Below, piece by piece: positions 1 through 9,093 of a stretch of DNA of 64,000 nucleotides. Source of the DNA: Methylotenera sp. RIFCSPLOWO2_02_FULL_45_14. GTDB lineage: Bacteria > Pseudomonadota > Gammaproteobacteria > Burkholderiales > Methylophilaceae. The DNA is taken from positions 166,167 to 230,166 of the forward strand of contig MHBU01000031.1 in the NCBI GenBank assembly GCA_001803395.1. The letters are read 5' to 3'. Positions within the stretch are counted from its first letter, which is position 1, and the number at the start of each line of letters is the position of its first letter. Position numbers and translations under genes: made by a program. Below the pieces are notes generated by a model. It worked only from the letters and a program-made list of their open reading frames with translations. It had not been told where the DNA came from and made no database searches.

Positions 1-161
1 TCACCGCCGCCTGCATTGCCACTCACGCCGTCTGCCACTGCCATGAGCGCGCCTTTAATGCTCAATTGTTCACTCACTGGTGTGACCACACCAACGTAAT
101 CTTCGTTACGTATCCGTGGCCCTGTCAGGCTAGATTGACCAATCGTGAATTGAAGTGACAT
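1..161 (-). CDS. PP2C-type protein phosphatase (probably kinase/phosphatase fusion), 5' end only
   Basis: Reading leftward from the ATG at 161, about 53 codons are present before the window edge. The peptide contains RIRNEDYVG and then ALMAVADGVSGNAGGG, the first metal-binding motifs of PP2C-family serine/threonine phosphatases (the RNEDY and DGVxG aspartates). In other proteobacterial nitrate clusters a bifunctional PP2C phosphatase plus Ser/Thr kinase sits next to the nitrate transporter, so a C-terminal kinase domain is likely but lies outside the window. It starts only 22 bp after nasA with an AAGGA upstream, so it is probably the next gene of the same operon. The substrate is unknown. 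Confidence 0.75.
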   Translation of the reverse strand, partial: MSLQFTIGQSSLTGPRIRNEDYVGVVTPVSEQLSIKGALMAVADGVSGNAGGG

Positions 162-183
162 GGCTGTATTTTAATCCTTGATA

Positions 184-1389
184 TTAAACTTTAGCAGTCG
201 TTGCTGTTCCCCAAGTTGTACGCCATCTGGTTTTAACGCCAGCTAAACCTATCATTGCTAATACAGCAAGACCTGCAAAAATTATCAAACCCATTTGATA
301 GCTACCGGTAGTTTGCTTAAAGTAACCTAAGCTCGCCGCTAAATAGAAACCACCCACGCCGCCCGCCATGCCTACTAAACCAGTCATCACGCCAATTTCT
401 TTGCGGAAGCGTTGCGGTACCAATTGAAACACTGCACCGTTACCCATGCCCAATACCGCCATTACGGGAATGATAATGGCTAATGCCAGTTGGTAGTTAG
501 GCTGGCCAAAACTCATGACAAATAACAATATTGCAGCAATCGTGTACATCACGAGCAGGGTGCGTATGCCACCGACCTGGTCTGCAATCATGCCGCCAAT
601 TGGGCGTACCAGCGAACCCGCAAATACGGCAGCAGCAGTGCAATAGCCTGCTTTAACTGCACCTAAGCTGTACAGGTCATTAAAGTAAATGGTGAGGCTT
701 GAAGCTAAACCCACAAAACCACCAAAAGTGACGCTGTAAAAAAACATAAACCACCAGGCGTCTTTGTCTTTTAAAATGGCGGCGTATTGGCTTAAAGACT
801 TGGCTGGCGGTGTATCTGGGCTATCTTTTGCAAAAATCATATAGACAGCCAAAGCGAACCCTAGTGGAATTAACGCCAAACCAAACACATTATTCCAGCC
901 ATAAGCAACGGCTAAACTAGGCGCAAATAATGCGGCAAACACCGTGCCAGAATTACCCGCACCAGCAATGCCAAGCGCAGTACCTTGATGTTCTGGTGGA
1001 TACCAACGGCTAGCCAGCGGCAACGCTACTGCAAAAGCCGCGCCTGCAAAACCTAAACCTAGCCCCAACATCAAGGCCTGTTGAAACGTTTCTATGCTGT
1101 GTAACCAAGCGAGAGTCAAACTTAAAATCACGATGATTTGCCCGATTAAGCCAGCTTTCTTAGGTTTAATATGGTCCACCAATACGCCCATTACAATACG
1201 CAGCAATGCGCCTGCCAGCACAGGTGTTGCTACCATCAAGCCTTTTTGCGTTGATGTAAGTTGTAAATCAGTGGCCATTTGCACGGCCAGTGGGCCAAGC
1301 AACACCCACACCATAAAACTTAAATCAAAATACAAAAATGCCGAGAGTAACGTTGGTGTGTGACCGGCTTTCCAAAAGCTGCTTTTCAT
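184..1389 (-). CDS. nasA: NarK/NasA-type MFS nitrate/nitrite transporter
   Basis: This 401-residue protein has about 12 hydrophobic segments. It carries both nitrate-signature stretches of the NNP family, AGAGNSGTVFAALFAPSLA near residue 142 and GMGNGAVFQLVPQRF near residue 315, and the RPxGGxxxD loop motif (VRPIGGMIAD near residue 260). Inner-membrane nitrate uptake or nitrite exchange is the expected role. It lies between nirB and the PP2C gene on the same strand. An inverted repeat separates it from nirB, so it may be partly uncoupled from nirB transcription. An ABC-type nitrate importer (nrtABD) in the same block means the cell has two uptake routes. Length is normal for bacterial NasA. 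Confidence 0.93.
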   Translation of the reverse strand: MKSSFWKAGHTPTLLSAFLYFDLSFMVWVLLGPLAVQMATDLQLTSTQKGLMVATPVLAGALLRIVMGVLVDHIKPKKAGLIGQIIVILSLTLAWLHSIETFQQALMLGLGLGFAGAAFAVALPLASRWYPPEHQGTALGIAGAGNSGTVFAALFAPSLAVAYGWNNVFGLALIPLGFALAVYMIFAKDSPDTPPAKSLSQYAAILKDKDAWWFMFFYSVTFGGFVGLASSLTIYFNDLYSLGAVKAGYCTAAAVFAGSLVRPIGGMIADQVGGIRTLLVMYTIAAILLFVMSFGQPNYQLALAIIIPVMAVLGMGNGAVFQLVPQRFRKEIGVMTGLVGMAGGVGGFYLAASLGYFKQTTGSYQMGLIIFAGLAVLAMIGLAGVKTRWRTTWGTATTAKV

Positions 1390-1420
1390 GTAACTTTCCT
1401 TACTATTGATTTATTTAACT

Positions 1421-1494
1421 TGTCATTCTGAGCATAGCGAAGAATCCAGTGCGACGCGATGTTTTTCTGGATTCTTCGCTATGCTCAGAATGAC
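1421..1494. repeat. Dispersed inverted repeat, 'GTCATTCTGAGC' family
   Basis: Arms 1421-1449 and 1467-1494 are nearly perfect reverse complements around a 17-nt spacer. The core GAGCATAGCGAAGAATCC recurs at 25757-25829. It lies between nirB and nasA. Similar elements are widespread in bacterial intergenic DNA. It may act as a hairpin or attenuator between the two genes; that is inference. Confidence 0.85.
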
Positions 1495-1507
1495 GGGGTG
1501 GTGGGTT

Positions 1508-3961
1508 TTACACCGTAATGGTTTCAAATTCTTTATGGTTTTCGCGGTTTTGTACGCGCTCACCCCAAGGTTCTACCGCGCCCTGCAAGGCATATAACAA
1601 GCGCTCATAAGCCGCTTTACGGCCTTCAGAATCTTCCAATATGCGTTGCTTTACGTATTCCAAACCCACACGCTCAATCCAATGCACGGTGCGGTCTAAA
1701 TAACGCGCTTCTTCGCGATAAATTTGAATAAATGCACCTGAATATTCCAGTACTTCGTCATGGCTTTTAACTTTACATAGAAACTGTGCAGCTTCGGTTT
1801 TTATACCGCCGTTACCGCCTACATAAATTTCCCAGCCAGAATCCACGCCGATAATGCCAACATCTTTAATGCCAGACTCTGCGCAGTTACGCGGACAACC
1901 TGAGACCGCAAACTTCACCTTATGCGGCGCCCACATGTGATCAAACGCTTTTTCAATATCAATACCCATTTGTGTTGAGTTTTGCGTACCAAAACGACAG
2001 AATTCTGAGCCCACACACGTTTTTACCGTACGAATCCCTTTGGCATAAGCATAGCCTGATGGCATGTCGAGGTCTTTCCACATGCCGACTAAGTCTTCTT
2101 TTTTTACCCCCAGCAAATCAATACGCTGACCACCTGTGACTTTCACCATGGGCACGGCATATTTATCAGCCACATCGGCAATTTTACGCAGTTGGTCAGG
2201 CGTAGTAACACCGCCGTACATACGCGGAATCACCGAATAAGTACCGTCTTTTTGAATATTGGCATGTACACGCTCGTTAATAAAACGTGATTGCGGATCA
2301 TCCACCGCCTCATGCGGCCAAGTTGAAAGTAAATAATAATTAAGCGCTGGTCTGCAAGTTGCACAGCCATTCGGTGTGCGCCAGCCCATGCCTTTCATTG
2401 CGGCTGGAATGTTTAAGTATTTGTGAGTACGAATCTCTGCGCGTACTTCTTCATGGTTTTTGTCCGAGCAACCGCATACCGCCTTGCTGGTAGAGGGCGG
2501 CGCGTAACCACCGCCCAAGGTGCTCGCTAAAATTTGCTCAACCAAGCCTACACAAGAACCACAGCTTGAACCGGCTTTAGTTTGCTTTTTCACGTCATCA
2601 ATGGTGAACAGGCCTTGGTCTTGAATCGCTTTCACAATGGTGCCTTTACACACACCATTACAGCCGCACACTTCCATTTCGTTGGTCATGGCGGCAGCTT
2701 TATCTTGGCCTTGGTGGCCAGTATTGCCGAGTGAGTCTTGCCCAAACATCAACGAATCGCGAATCTCGTGAATCGGTTTGCTATCTCTAAGCATTTGAAA
2801 ATACCACGAACCATCCGCGGTATCCCCATAAAGCACGCTGCCAATGATTTTGTCATTTTTGATGACGAGCTTTTTGTAAACCCCGCCAACTGCATCGTGT
2901 AAAACTATCTCTTCGCGGCCATCATCAGCACCTTCACTGCAGGCAAAATCACCAGCACTGAATAAATCAATGCCTGTGACTTTTAATTTGGTTGAAGTCA
3001 CTGAGCCTTTATATAAGCCAATACCAAAATTCGCCAAATGTGTTGCGCAGACTTTAGCCATTTCAAACAGCGGTGCGACCAAGCCATAAGAAATTCCGCG
3101 GTGCGCTACACATTCACCTACGGCATAAATGCGCGGGTCGTAGGTTTGCATGGTGTCATTCACCACAATGCCTTTATTGCAATAAATACCCGCCGATTCT
3201 GCCAGCGCAAAATTGGGGCGTATGCCTACCGCCATCACTACCAAATCAGCCGCGATTTCCAAGCCATCGGTAAAACGCGCGGTTTTGACACGGCCGTTGC
3301 TATCACCCATCAATAGCTCGGTATTTTTTTGCAGTAAAAAGTTAAGGCCTTTTGCTTCCAGGTTCTTTTGCAGCATCTTGCCTGCGGTTTTATCGAGCTG
3401 CTTTTCTAATAGCCACTCGTTTCTATGTACCACGGTCACTTCCATACCCTGAATTTTGAGGCCATTTGCCGCTTCTAAACCCAGCAAACCGCCGCCAATC
3501 ACTACCGCATGTTTGTGTACTTTTGCAGCATCTATCATGTCATTGGTGTCTTTGATATCGCGATAACCAATGACACCCTCTAAATCTTTACCAGGGATAG
3601 GCAACATGAATGGTTTAGAACCAGTAGCTAACAATAACCGATCATATTCAGCACTGGCACCATCTTCTGCATAGACCACACGGTTTTTACGATCAATTTT
3701 ATTGATGCGCGCACTAGTACGTAGCGTGATGTTGTGCTCTGCATACCATTCACGCGTATTTAAAATGATGTCATCAATGGTTTGCTCGTTCGCCAATACG
3801 GGCGACAGCATAATACGGTTGTAGTTAGGGTAGGGCTCATCACCAAATACGGTAATGTCGTAAATGTCGGGTGCAATTTTCAGCAGCTCTTCAACAGTGC
3901 GCATGCCCGCCATGCCGTTACCTACTACCACTAGTTTCATTTTTTGCATTTTTTTTACCAT
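1508..3961 (-). CDS. nirB: Assimilatory nitrite reductase [NAD(P)H], large subunit
   Basis: This 817-residue cytoplasmic enzyme reduces nitrite to ammonium using NAD(P)H, FAD, Fe-S clusters and siroheme. The N-terminal FAD-binding motif (VVVGNGMAG) is followed by a second dinucleotide fold (VVIGGGLLGLEAA). Two cysteine-rich BFD-like regions lie near residues 430-480 and 490-545. The siroheme/4Fe-4S cysteines are TCVGSEFC near 649 and SGCPRNC near 689. The first of three close Met codons is used here; the third (MKLVVVG) matches the usual family start, and no strong ribosome site decides between them. A sigma-54 promoter lies 43 bp upstream. No small subunit (nirD) gene follows inside the window. 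Confidence 0.96.
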   Translation of the reverse strand: MVKKMQKMKLVVVGNGMAGMRTVEELLKIAPDIYDITVFGDEPYPNYNRIMLSPVLANEQTIDDIILNTREWYAEHNITLRTSARINKIDRKNRVVYAEDGASAEYDRLLLATGSKPFMLPIPGKDLEGVIGYRDIKDTNDMIDAAKVHKHAVVIGGGLLGLEAANGLKIQGMEVTVVHRNEWLLEKQLDKTAGKMLQKNLEAKGLNFLLQKNTELLMGDSNGRVKTARFTDGLEIAADLVVMAVGIRPNFALAESAGIYCNKGIVVNDTMQTYDPRIYAVGECVAHRGISYGLVAPLFEMAKVCATHLANFGIGLYKGSVTSTKLKVTGIDLFSAGDFACSEGADDGREEIVLHDAVGGVYKKLVIKNDKIIGSVLYGDTADGSWYFQMLRDSKPIHEIRDSLMFGQDSLGNTGHQGQDKAAAMTNEMEVCGCNGVCKGTIVKAIQDQGLFTIDDVKKQTKAGSSCGSCVGLVEQILASTLGGGYAPPSTSKAVCGCSDKNHEEVRAEIRTHKYLNIPAAMKGMGWRTPNGCATCRPALNYYLLSTWPHEAVDDPQSRFINERVHANIQKDGTYSVIPRMYGGVTTPDQLRKIADVADKYAVPMVKVTGGQRIDLLGVKKEDLVGMWKDLDMPSGYAYAKGIRTVKTCVGSEFCRFGTQNSTQMGIDIEKAFDHMWAPHKVKFAVSGCPRNCAESGIKDVGIIGVDSGWEIYVGGNGGIKTEAAQFLCKVKSHDEVLEYSGAFIQIYREEARYLDRTVHWIERVGLEYVKQRILEDSEGRKAAYERLLYALQGAVEPWGERVQNRENHKEFETITV

Positions 3962-4003
3962 CTTTGTAATCTAAATTGACGTTCAGCCTACTTATAGACA
4001 TTA

Positions 4004-4019
4004 AGCAAATCATGTGCCA
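4004..4019 (-). promoter_or_regulatory. Sigma-54 promoter of nirB
   Basis: On the minus strand the sequence is TGGCAC-ATGAT-TTGCT, matching the -24/-12 consensus TGGCAC-N5-TTGCW exactly. Transcription would start near 3994, leaving a leader of only about 30 nt before nirB. An NtrC-type element lies about 85 bp further upstream. Confidence 0.85.
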
Positions 4020-4094
4020 TCATTTTTAATATTAAAAAATTCTATAATATCCAATGAGTTGGATGTTTATGACACCTCTGTAGCCATTAGCTAA

Positions 4095-4142
4095 GCGCTT
4101 AAAGTGTGCTGATGCACCAAGATGGAATCCCGCAATGGTGCA
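4095..4142. promoter_or_regulatory. NtrC-type enhancer region upstream of nirB
   Basis: GCGC-TTAAAGT-GTGC at 4095-4109 matches the NtrC pattern GCAC-N7-GTGC with one mismatch. It is followed at once by TGATGCACC (4110-4118) and a GGTGCA half-site at 4137-4142. The same order (GCRC-N7-GTGC, then WGATGCACC, then GGTGCA) occurs before nasT at 9960-9998. The position relative to the sigma-54 site is typical for an enhancer. Confidence 0.6.
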
Positions 4143-4190
4143 TTTTTCTGCTCTGCGACATAGTGCTCAATTCAATGCTGCTCATGAGGG

Positions 4191-5606
4191 CTAAAACGTG
4201 TACATTCCTGTCACCCAGATGATTTCTTTATCACCTTTACGAGCTGCACCTTTTAAGGTGGAGCCATACACATCGTCTTCGTTAAATTTGGCATATTCCA
4301 ATTTTCCAGTAACGTTGGCAGTGAATGGATAAAGCACGCTGGCATCAAATTCAGTGCCATATTTGTCGCCCAACTTGCCTATAGATTGAAACTTCTCATC
4401 GGATTTGAACACATGGTACTCGACATAGAGCTTGATTTTTTCGATGCTGCCAGCAAAGGTAATAAAGGTGTCTTTTATACCTTGACGCGGTGTGGTAAGG
4501 AACTGGTCTGCCCAGCCTTGAAACAGGTGATTAGTGCCGAGTGGGGTTTGGAACGCGTATTTGCCACCATTACTAGAAAGCTTTTCGTGATCAATTCTGA
4601 GCGACCAGACGTCAACCATGGCGCCACCGCCTAGTTTGAAGTAATGTGCGTTTATTAACGGGCTGCCGCCTGCGTAATCATCCTGTTTGGCATATTCTGC
4701 GGTGTAGAGTACTTTCCAGTTGTCGTTGATTTTACGCACGCCATCCAAGCGTGCGCCAAAAGTTTTCGAACTGGCATCTGCCATTGGAACAGCGGTTGGA
4801 GGGGAGTCCGTGCTATTCCCTAACCCGTTACCACCTTGAGCGGCAGCGCTGGGTTTTGTAGGGTCACCATTATTTTGGCTTAAATTGGCAGCATCAATAA
4901 AATAACCATAACCCACCAATGATTCACTAGGCGAGATGCGGTATTTGGCATTCAATATATCAATATTGCCATCACGCAGTTCGGTATTGATTTGGCGCAC
5001 CTTATCAAAGTGTGCGGCAAATATTTCGGTATCTGCAATGCTTTTATTCAGCACAGAAAACCCGTCAAACACCTGCATGTTCTGGCGGAAGCCAATGTCA
5101 CCAATAAAGCGTACGTTATCCAGGTTTAGCTGTTGACGACCCAAACGTAACTTGGTGTTTTTAATGCCGGTCCAATCTACATAAAGTTGGTTGATGTCGG
5201 TATAACCCGGGTCAACAATATTCGGGTAGTTGCTTTTACCCGGCTCGCTTAAATTACCTCGTCTATCGTTGAAGTTGTCATTAAATTCGTGCACATCAGT
5301 GAGTTGTGCGGCAAAGCTAAAATTGTGGAAAGGTGCCGTTTGCCAGCCAATTAAACTGCGTAATGTGAAAGCATCGGCAGAGTCTAATTTTTTAGTCGCA
5401 TTAGGCGCTGGCTGAAAAGCTTCTTGATCAACGTTTTCATAACGTAATCTAAAGTTGGTTAATGGTTTACCTTGTTTAATAGAGTCCAATAATGTGTATT
5501 CTGCTTCTGGTGCATCTTCTGCCAAGGCTGATTGCGCCATGCTCGCAAAAGCCAGAGCTGTACAAATCATCACTAAATTGCGCTTAAATGTTGCATTGGG
5601 TTTCAT
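4191..5606 (-). CDS. Alginate_exp-type outer-membrane porin
   Basis: The product has a signal peptide (basic KRN, hydrophobic VMICTALAFASMA, cleavage near SALA-ED) and then long alternating beta-strand sequence ending in an aromatic residue (GMYTF), as in outer-membrane barrels. The RLRYENVDQ and RLGRQQLNLDNVRF stretches resemble the alginate-export porin family. It lies 60 bp after nrtD on the same strand, and its terminus abuts the nirB regulatory region. An anion or nitrate entry role is suggested by context only. The start at 5606 gives a tidy signal peptide; an in-frame ATG at 5621 adds five residues. Confidence 0.8.
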   Translation of the reverse strand: MKPNATFKRNLVMICTALAFASMAQSALAEDAPEAEYTLLDSIKQGKPLTNFRLRYENVDQEAFQPAPNATKKLDSADAFTLRSLIGWQTAPFHNFSFAAQLTDVHEFNDNFNDRRGNLSEPGKSNYPNIVDPGYTDINQLYVDWTGIKNTKLRLGRQQLNLDNVRFIGDIGFRQNMQVFDGFSVLNKSIADTEIFAAHFDKVRQINTELRDGNIDILNAKYRISPSESLVGYGYFIDAANLSQNNGDPTKPSAAAQGGNGLGNSTDSPPTAVPMADASSKTFGARLDGVRKINDNWKVLYTAEYAKQDDYAGGSPLINAHYFKLGGGAMVDVWSLRIDHEKLSSNGGKYAFQTPLGTNHLFQGWADQFLTTPRQGIKDTFITFAGSIEKIKLYVEYHVFKSDEKFQSIGKLGDKYGTEFDASVLYPFTANVTGKLEYAKFNEDDVYGSTLKGAARKGDKEIIWVTGMYTF

Positions 5607-5666
5607 GATTGGTTCTTTCATAGTTGTAAAAAATAATTGTTGTAAGCATGTATTGATCTAGCGGGG

Positions 5667-6494
5667 TTAAGCGGCTTGTTTGGCATGGCGCTCATATAAA
5701 AAGCGCAACACTTCGCTACGTAAATGGTTGTAATCTTTATTTTCTGCAAGATCTAAACGTGTTCTTGGCCGTGGTAAATTCACCTCTAAAATCTCGCCAA
5801 TCCCAGCGGATGGGCCGTTGGTCATCATCACCACGCGGTCTGACAGCAATATTGACTCATCTACATCGTGCGTTACCATGACTGCGGTACAACCGGATTT
5901 CGCCATAATTTTCATGAGTTCATCTTGCAGGTTAGCGCGGGTTAACGCATCTAATGCGCCAAAGGGCTCATCTAATAACAGCACTTTGGGTTCCATGGCT
6001 AAAGCGCGTGCAATGCCAACGCGTTGCTTCATGCCGCCTGAAATTTCATTAGGGCGCTTGTCTGCCGAGTGTGACAAACCAACCAGCTCAATCGCCGCAT
6101 GTGTGCGTGCTTCGAGTTGCGCTTTAGATTCTCTTGATTTTGAACTGACACCAAACACGCGTTCTACTGCTAAGTAAACATTTTCATAACAAGTGAGCCA
6201 AGGCAATAATGAGTGGTTTTGAAAAACAACTGCACGCTCAGGTCCTGGGCCAGCTATTTCTCTGCCAGCACAAAACAGCAGCCCTTCCGTTGGTTGCAAT
6301 AAGCCTGCGACTAAGTTCAACAACGTAGATTTACCACAACCTGAGTGACCAATAATTGAAACAAATTCACCTTCTTTAATGTTTAGGTTAATGTTGTTAA
6401 GTGCGTTGAATGTGCCTTTTTTAGTAGAGAATGTCATATCGACATTTTCGAGCTGCACATATTTCTCAGCGTTTGCTTTTTCTACTTTTTCCAT
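5667..6494 (-). CDS. nrtD: Nitrate ABC transporter, ATP-binding protein
   Basis: This 275-residue ATPase has Walker A GHSGCGKST (near residue 50), the Q-loop FQNHSLLPW, the ABC signature SGGMKQR and Walker B VLLLDEPFGALD. It is most like the NrtD/SsuB/TauB group that energises oxyanion and organic-anion import. Position directly after nrtB (38 bp) and within a nitrate cluster supports nitrate as substrate. The start is preceded by AAGGA. There is no NrtC-like fused substrate-binding domain, so a single ATPase probably dimerises. Confidence 0.92.
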   Translation of the reverse strand: MEKVEKANAEKYVQLENVDMTFSTKKGTFNALNNINLNIKEGEFVSIIGHSGCGKSTLLNLVAGLLQPTEGLLFCAGREIAGPGPERAVVFQNHSLLPWLTCYENVYLAVERVFGVSSKSRESKAQLEARTHAAIELVGLSHSADKRPNEISGGMKQRVGIARALAMEPKVLLLDEPFGALDALTRANLQDELMKIMAKSGCTAVMVTHDVDESILLSDRVVMMTNGPSAGIGEILEVNLPRPRTRLDLAENKDYNHLRSEVLRFLYERHAKQAA

Positions 6495-6532
6495 AATAAT
6501 TCCTTATAGGATAGTGCGTTATTTACCGTAAA

Positions 6533-7471
6533 TTATTCGTAACTAAACTTTTTAGCCATTTGCGTGAGTGCCAGTTCTAACAGCAAACCAACAACACCAA
6601 CTACAAAAATCGCGATAATGATGTGTTCTACATTTAGGTTGTTCCACTCATCCCACACCCAAAAGCCAATGCCAACGCCACCTGTGAGCATTTCTGCCGC
6701 CACGATTACCAACCATGCCACACTGATAGAAAGACGTATGCCAGTCATCATGTAAGGCAACGCAAAAGGAAACAGTATTTTCGTCACAATTTTCCACTCG
6801 CTCAAATTCAGCACCTTGGCCACATTCATATAATCTTGCGGCACTTTGCTAACCCCTACCGCAGTGTTGATAATCATCGGCCATACGGCTGAAATAAAGA
6901 TCACCCAAATTGCCGCAGGATTGGCTGCTTTGAACACCAACAAGCCGATAGGCAGCCACGCCAGTGGCGATACTGGACGTAATAAGCTAATGACTGGCGC
7001 GGTCATGCGTGCTGCAAATTTAAACCGGCCAATAATGAACCCCATCGGAATGCCGACCAACGCAGCCAAGCTAAAGCCCAAGGCTACGCGTTGCAATGAA
7101 GCCAAAATGTTCCAACCCACGCCCATGTCGTTTGGACCATGGTCGTAGAATGGATCACTGAATAGCTGAACGGCAGAGTGCCATGTTTTTAGCGGCCCAG
7201 GCAGGTTTGGTGATTGATGTGAAATCAATGTCCAAATTGCAAGTAACAATAAGATGCCAAAAACAGGCGGGAGCAGCCATTTAAAAAACTGATAAGTTTT
7301 AATACTCAGGTTGTTTGGTTTTAATTGGCTTGATTGGGTTTTGGTAATCCTCGCTACGTTTTCAATCGCTTCATTTTTGTTTTCAGTCATTGCAACTCCT
7401 TTACTTACCATCGTATCTTTGCTTTGCATGATGCTTTTTAAGCTCTCTTTACTGATGCTGATCGCGCTCAT
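6533..7471 (-). CDS. nrtB: Nitrate ABC transporter, permease
   Basis: This 312-residue inner-membrane protein has about six membrane segments. The permease-ATPase coupling loop lies around VGVSKVPQDYMNVAKVLN, and the C-terminal part matches the BPD_transp_1 family of NrtB/SsuC type. The first 60 or so residues are an unusually long polar, cytoplasmic extension. The ATG at 7471 is supported by AGAGGA just upstream. It lies between nrtA and nrtD; the gap to nrtA holds an inverted repeat (7558-7629) that could tune expression of the membrane subunits relative to the binding protein. Confidence 0.92.
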   Translation of the reverse strand: MSAISISKESLKSIMQSKDTMVSKGVAMTENKNEAIENVARITKTQSSQLKPNNLSIKTYQFFKWLLPPVFGILLLLAIWTLISHQSPNLPGPLKTWHSAVQLFSDPFYDHGPNDMGVGWNILASLQRVALGFSLAALVGIPMGFIIGRFKFAARMTAPVISLLRPVSPLAWLPIGLLVFKAANPAAIWVIFISAVWPMIINTAVGVSKVPQDYMNVAKVLNLSEWKIVTKILFPFALPYMMTGIRLSISVAWLVIVAAEMLTGGVGIGFWVWDEWNNLNVEHIIIAIFVVGVVGLLLELALTQMAKKFSYE

Positions 7472-7557
7472 AAATGTTCCTCTTAATAGAATTTAATTTT
7501 CAACTTTCGGCATACCAGCGAGCAGTGCATTACGCTGTATGAAGCGTTTTTAATGTA

Positions 7558-7629
7558 GGAGCGATCTTCAGATCGCGAAAGCAATGATGGTTGATTGCAA
7601 TGTCATCTTCGCGATCTGAAGATCGCTCC
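7558..7629. repeat. Inverted repeat between nrtA and nrtB
   Basis: Arms GGAGCGATCTTCAGATCGCG... (7558-7579) and their reverse complement (7608-7629) are perfect over 22 bp with a 28-nt spacer. Each arm is itself partly palindromic (GCGATCTTCAGATCGC). Inside an operon this usually acts as an mRNA-stabilising hairpin. No second copy was seen in the window. Confidence 0.85.
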
Positions 7630-7649
7630 ACATAAGTTGTTGTAAGTCT

Positions 7650-8951
7650 TTAAGCTTTAATTTTGAAAGAAGCCGCATAAGCCGCAGGGTTTTTGCCATC
7701 CCAAACCACGCCATCCATCAGCTTGCTACTGCGCATCACATCTTTAGGCACACTAATACCGAGTTGTGATGCCGCTTCTGAGTACAGTTTCACTTGATTC
7801 ACTTTGGTCGCAATGGCTAAGTAGTCAGGGTCTGATTTGAGCAAGCCCCAACGTTTATGTTGGGTTAAGAACCACATGCCGTCAGATAAGTACGGAAAGT
7901 TAACTTTGCCATCACCAAAGAATTTCATGAAATTTGGATCTTTCCATTTTTTGCCGATACCGTTGTCATAATCACCAATGAAGCGGCCTGCAATCACCTC
8001 TTCAGGTGCATTCACGTAAGCTTTACCAGAAATTAGTTTGGCTACCTTGGCGCGATTTTCAGTTGCTTCGATATACCTGCAAGCATCCAGAATTGCCATA
8101 ATCATGGCACGTGAGGTATTGGGGTTGTTTGCCACAAATTCTGCCGTAGTGCCTAATACTTTTTCAGGGTGATCGACCCAAATATCTTGTGATGTCGCCA
8201 CACTGAAACCTACCTTGTCGTAAATTGCACGCGCATTCCAAGGTTCACCTACACAGTAGCCATCCATATTGCCGATGCGCATGTTGGCGACCATCTGTGG
8301 TGGCGGCACTACAATGTTTTTAACATCTTTAACTGGGTCAATACCATTAGCCGCAAGCCAATAATTTAGCCACATGGCGTGCGTACCGGTAGGGAATGTC
8401 TGCGCAAAGGTATAATCGCGGTTTTCGTTATCGAGTAAGCGTTTTAAGCTTCTGCCGTCTTTAACGCCTTTTTCTTTGAGCTGGTTAGATAACGTAATGC
8501 CTTGGCCGTTATGGTTTAAATTCATCAATACCGCCATGTCTTTTTGTTTGCCACCCACACCTAACTGCACGCCATACACCAAGCCATACAACACATGCGC
8601 CGCATGCAATTCACCATTCACTACTTTGTCGCGCACGGCCGCCCATGAGGCTTCTTTTGATGGGGTGATTTTGATACCGTATTTCTTATCAAAACCCATT
8701 TCAGCAGCTACAACAATGGGCGCGCAGTCAGTCAATGGAATAAAACCAATTTTTACTTCGGTAATTTCTGGTGCATCGGAGCCAGCTGCCCAAGCGTTGG
8801 TTTTAATTGCAGTAGGTACCAGCCCCATTAGCGCAGCCGCACCAAAGGCGCCAGCCGCAGTGTTGCGAAAAAAGTCGCGACGACCAGCGTCAACTATGTT
8901 AGTTACAGTATTTTTAATGTTTTTATCGGATGTATTGTCGTTACTGCTCAT
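7650..8951 (-). CDS. nrtA: Nitrate ABC transporter, periplasmic substrate-binding protein (Tat-exported)
   Basis: The product is 433 residues. It begins with a twin-arginine signal (AGRRDFFRNTAAGAFG, then a hydrophobic stretch), so export is probably by Tat. The mature part begins VKIGFIPLTDCAPIVVAAE, typical of the NrtA/CmpA nitrate/bicarbonate-binding family, and includes TFPTGTHAMWLNYWLAANG. The ATG at 8951 is chosen over one eight codons earlier because TAAGGAGATAACC sits directly before it. Expression should depend on the terminator/ANTAR leader immediately upstream (9029-9175). Confidence 0.93.
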   Translation of the reverse strand: MSSNDNTSDKNIKNTVTNIVDAGRRDFFRNTAAGAFGAAALMGLVPTAIKTNAWAAGSDAPEITEVKIGFIPLTDCAPIVVAAEMGFDKKYGIKITPSKEASWAAVRDKVVNGELHAAHVLYGLVYGVQLGVGGKQKDMAVLMNLNHNGQGITLSNQLKEKGVKDGRSLKRLLDNENRDYTFAQTFPTGTHAMWLNYWLAANGIDPVKDVKNIVVPPPQMVANMRIGNMDGYCVGEPWNARAIYDKVGFSVATSQDIWVDHPEKVLGTTAEFVANNPNTSRAMIMAILDACRYIEATENRAKVAKLISGKAYVNAPEEVIAGRFIGDYDNGIGKKWKDPNFMKFFGDGKVNFPYLSDGMWFLTQHKRWGLLKSDPDYLAIATKVNQVKLYSEAASQLGISVPKDVMRSSKLMDGVVWDGKNPAAYAASFKIKA

Positions 8952-9028
8952 GGTTATCTCCTTAAAATCAATCAAATTTCCTAAAAATTTATCACCTGAA
9001 AACTTAAAATCTAATCATTTTTGCCAAC

Positions 9029-9093
9029 AAAAAAGGCGTCTGATAAGAAGCTAATTTCCGATTAAAGAATTTAGTTCTTATCAAGACGCCTTT
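9029..9093 (-). terminator. Attenuator terminator in the nrtA leader
   Basis: Read on the minus strand, AAGGCGTCTTGATAAGAA pairs with TTCTTATCAGACGCCTT with one bulged base, and the 3' arm runs into six T's. It lies 78-142 bp upstream of the nrtA start and downstream of nasT, so it would stop transcription before nrtA unless overridden. Its 5' arm overlaps the last ANTAR hairpin (9082-9099). Confidence 0.85.

Noticed and set aside
1406-1597. 63-codon ORF across the nirB-nasA repeat
   Set aside because: It is a translation of the inverted repeat (CHSEHSEES-type peptide) and antisense nirB, a frequent annotation artefact.
8476-9054. 192-codon plus-strand ORF over nrtA and its leader
   Set aside because: It is antisense to nrtA and the terminator; no ribosome site and no family.
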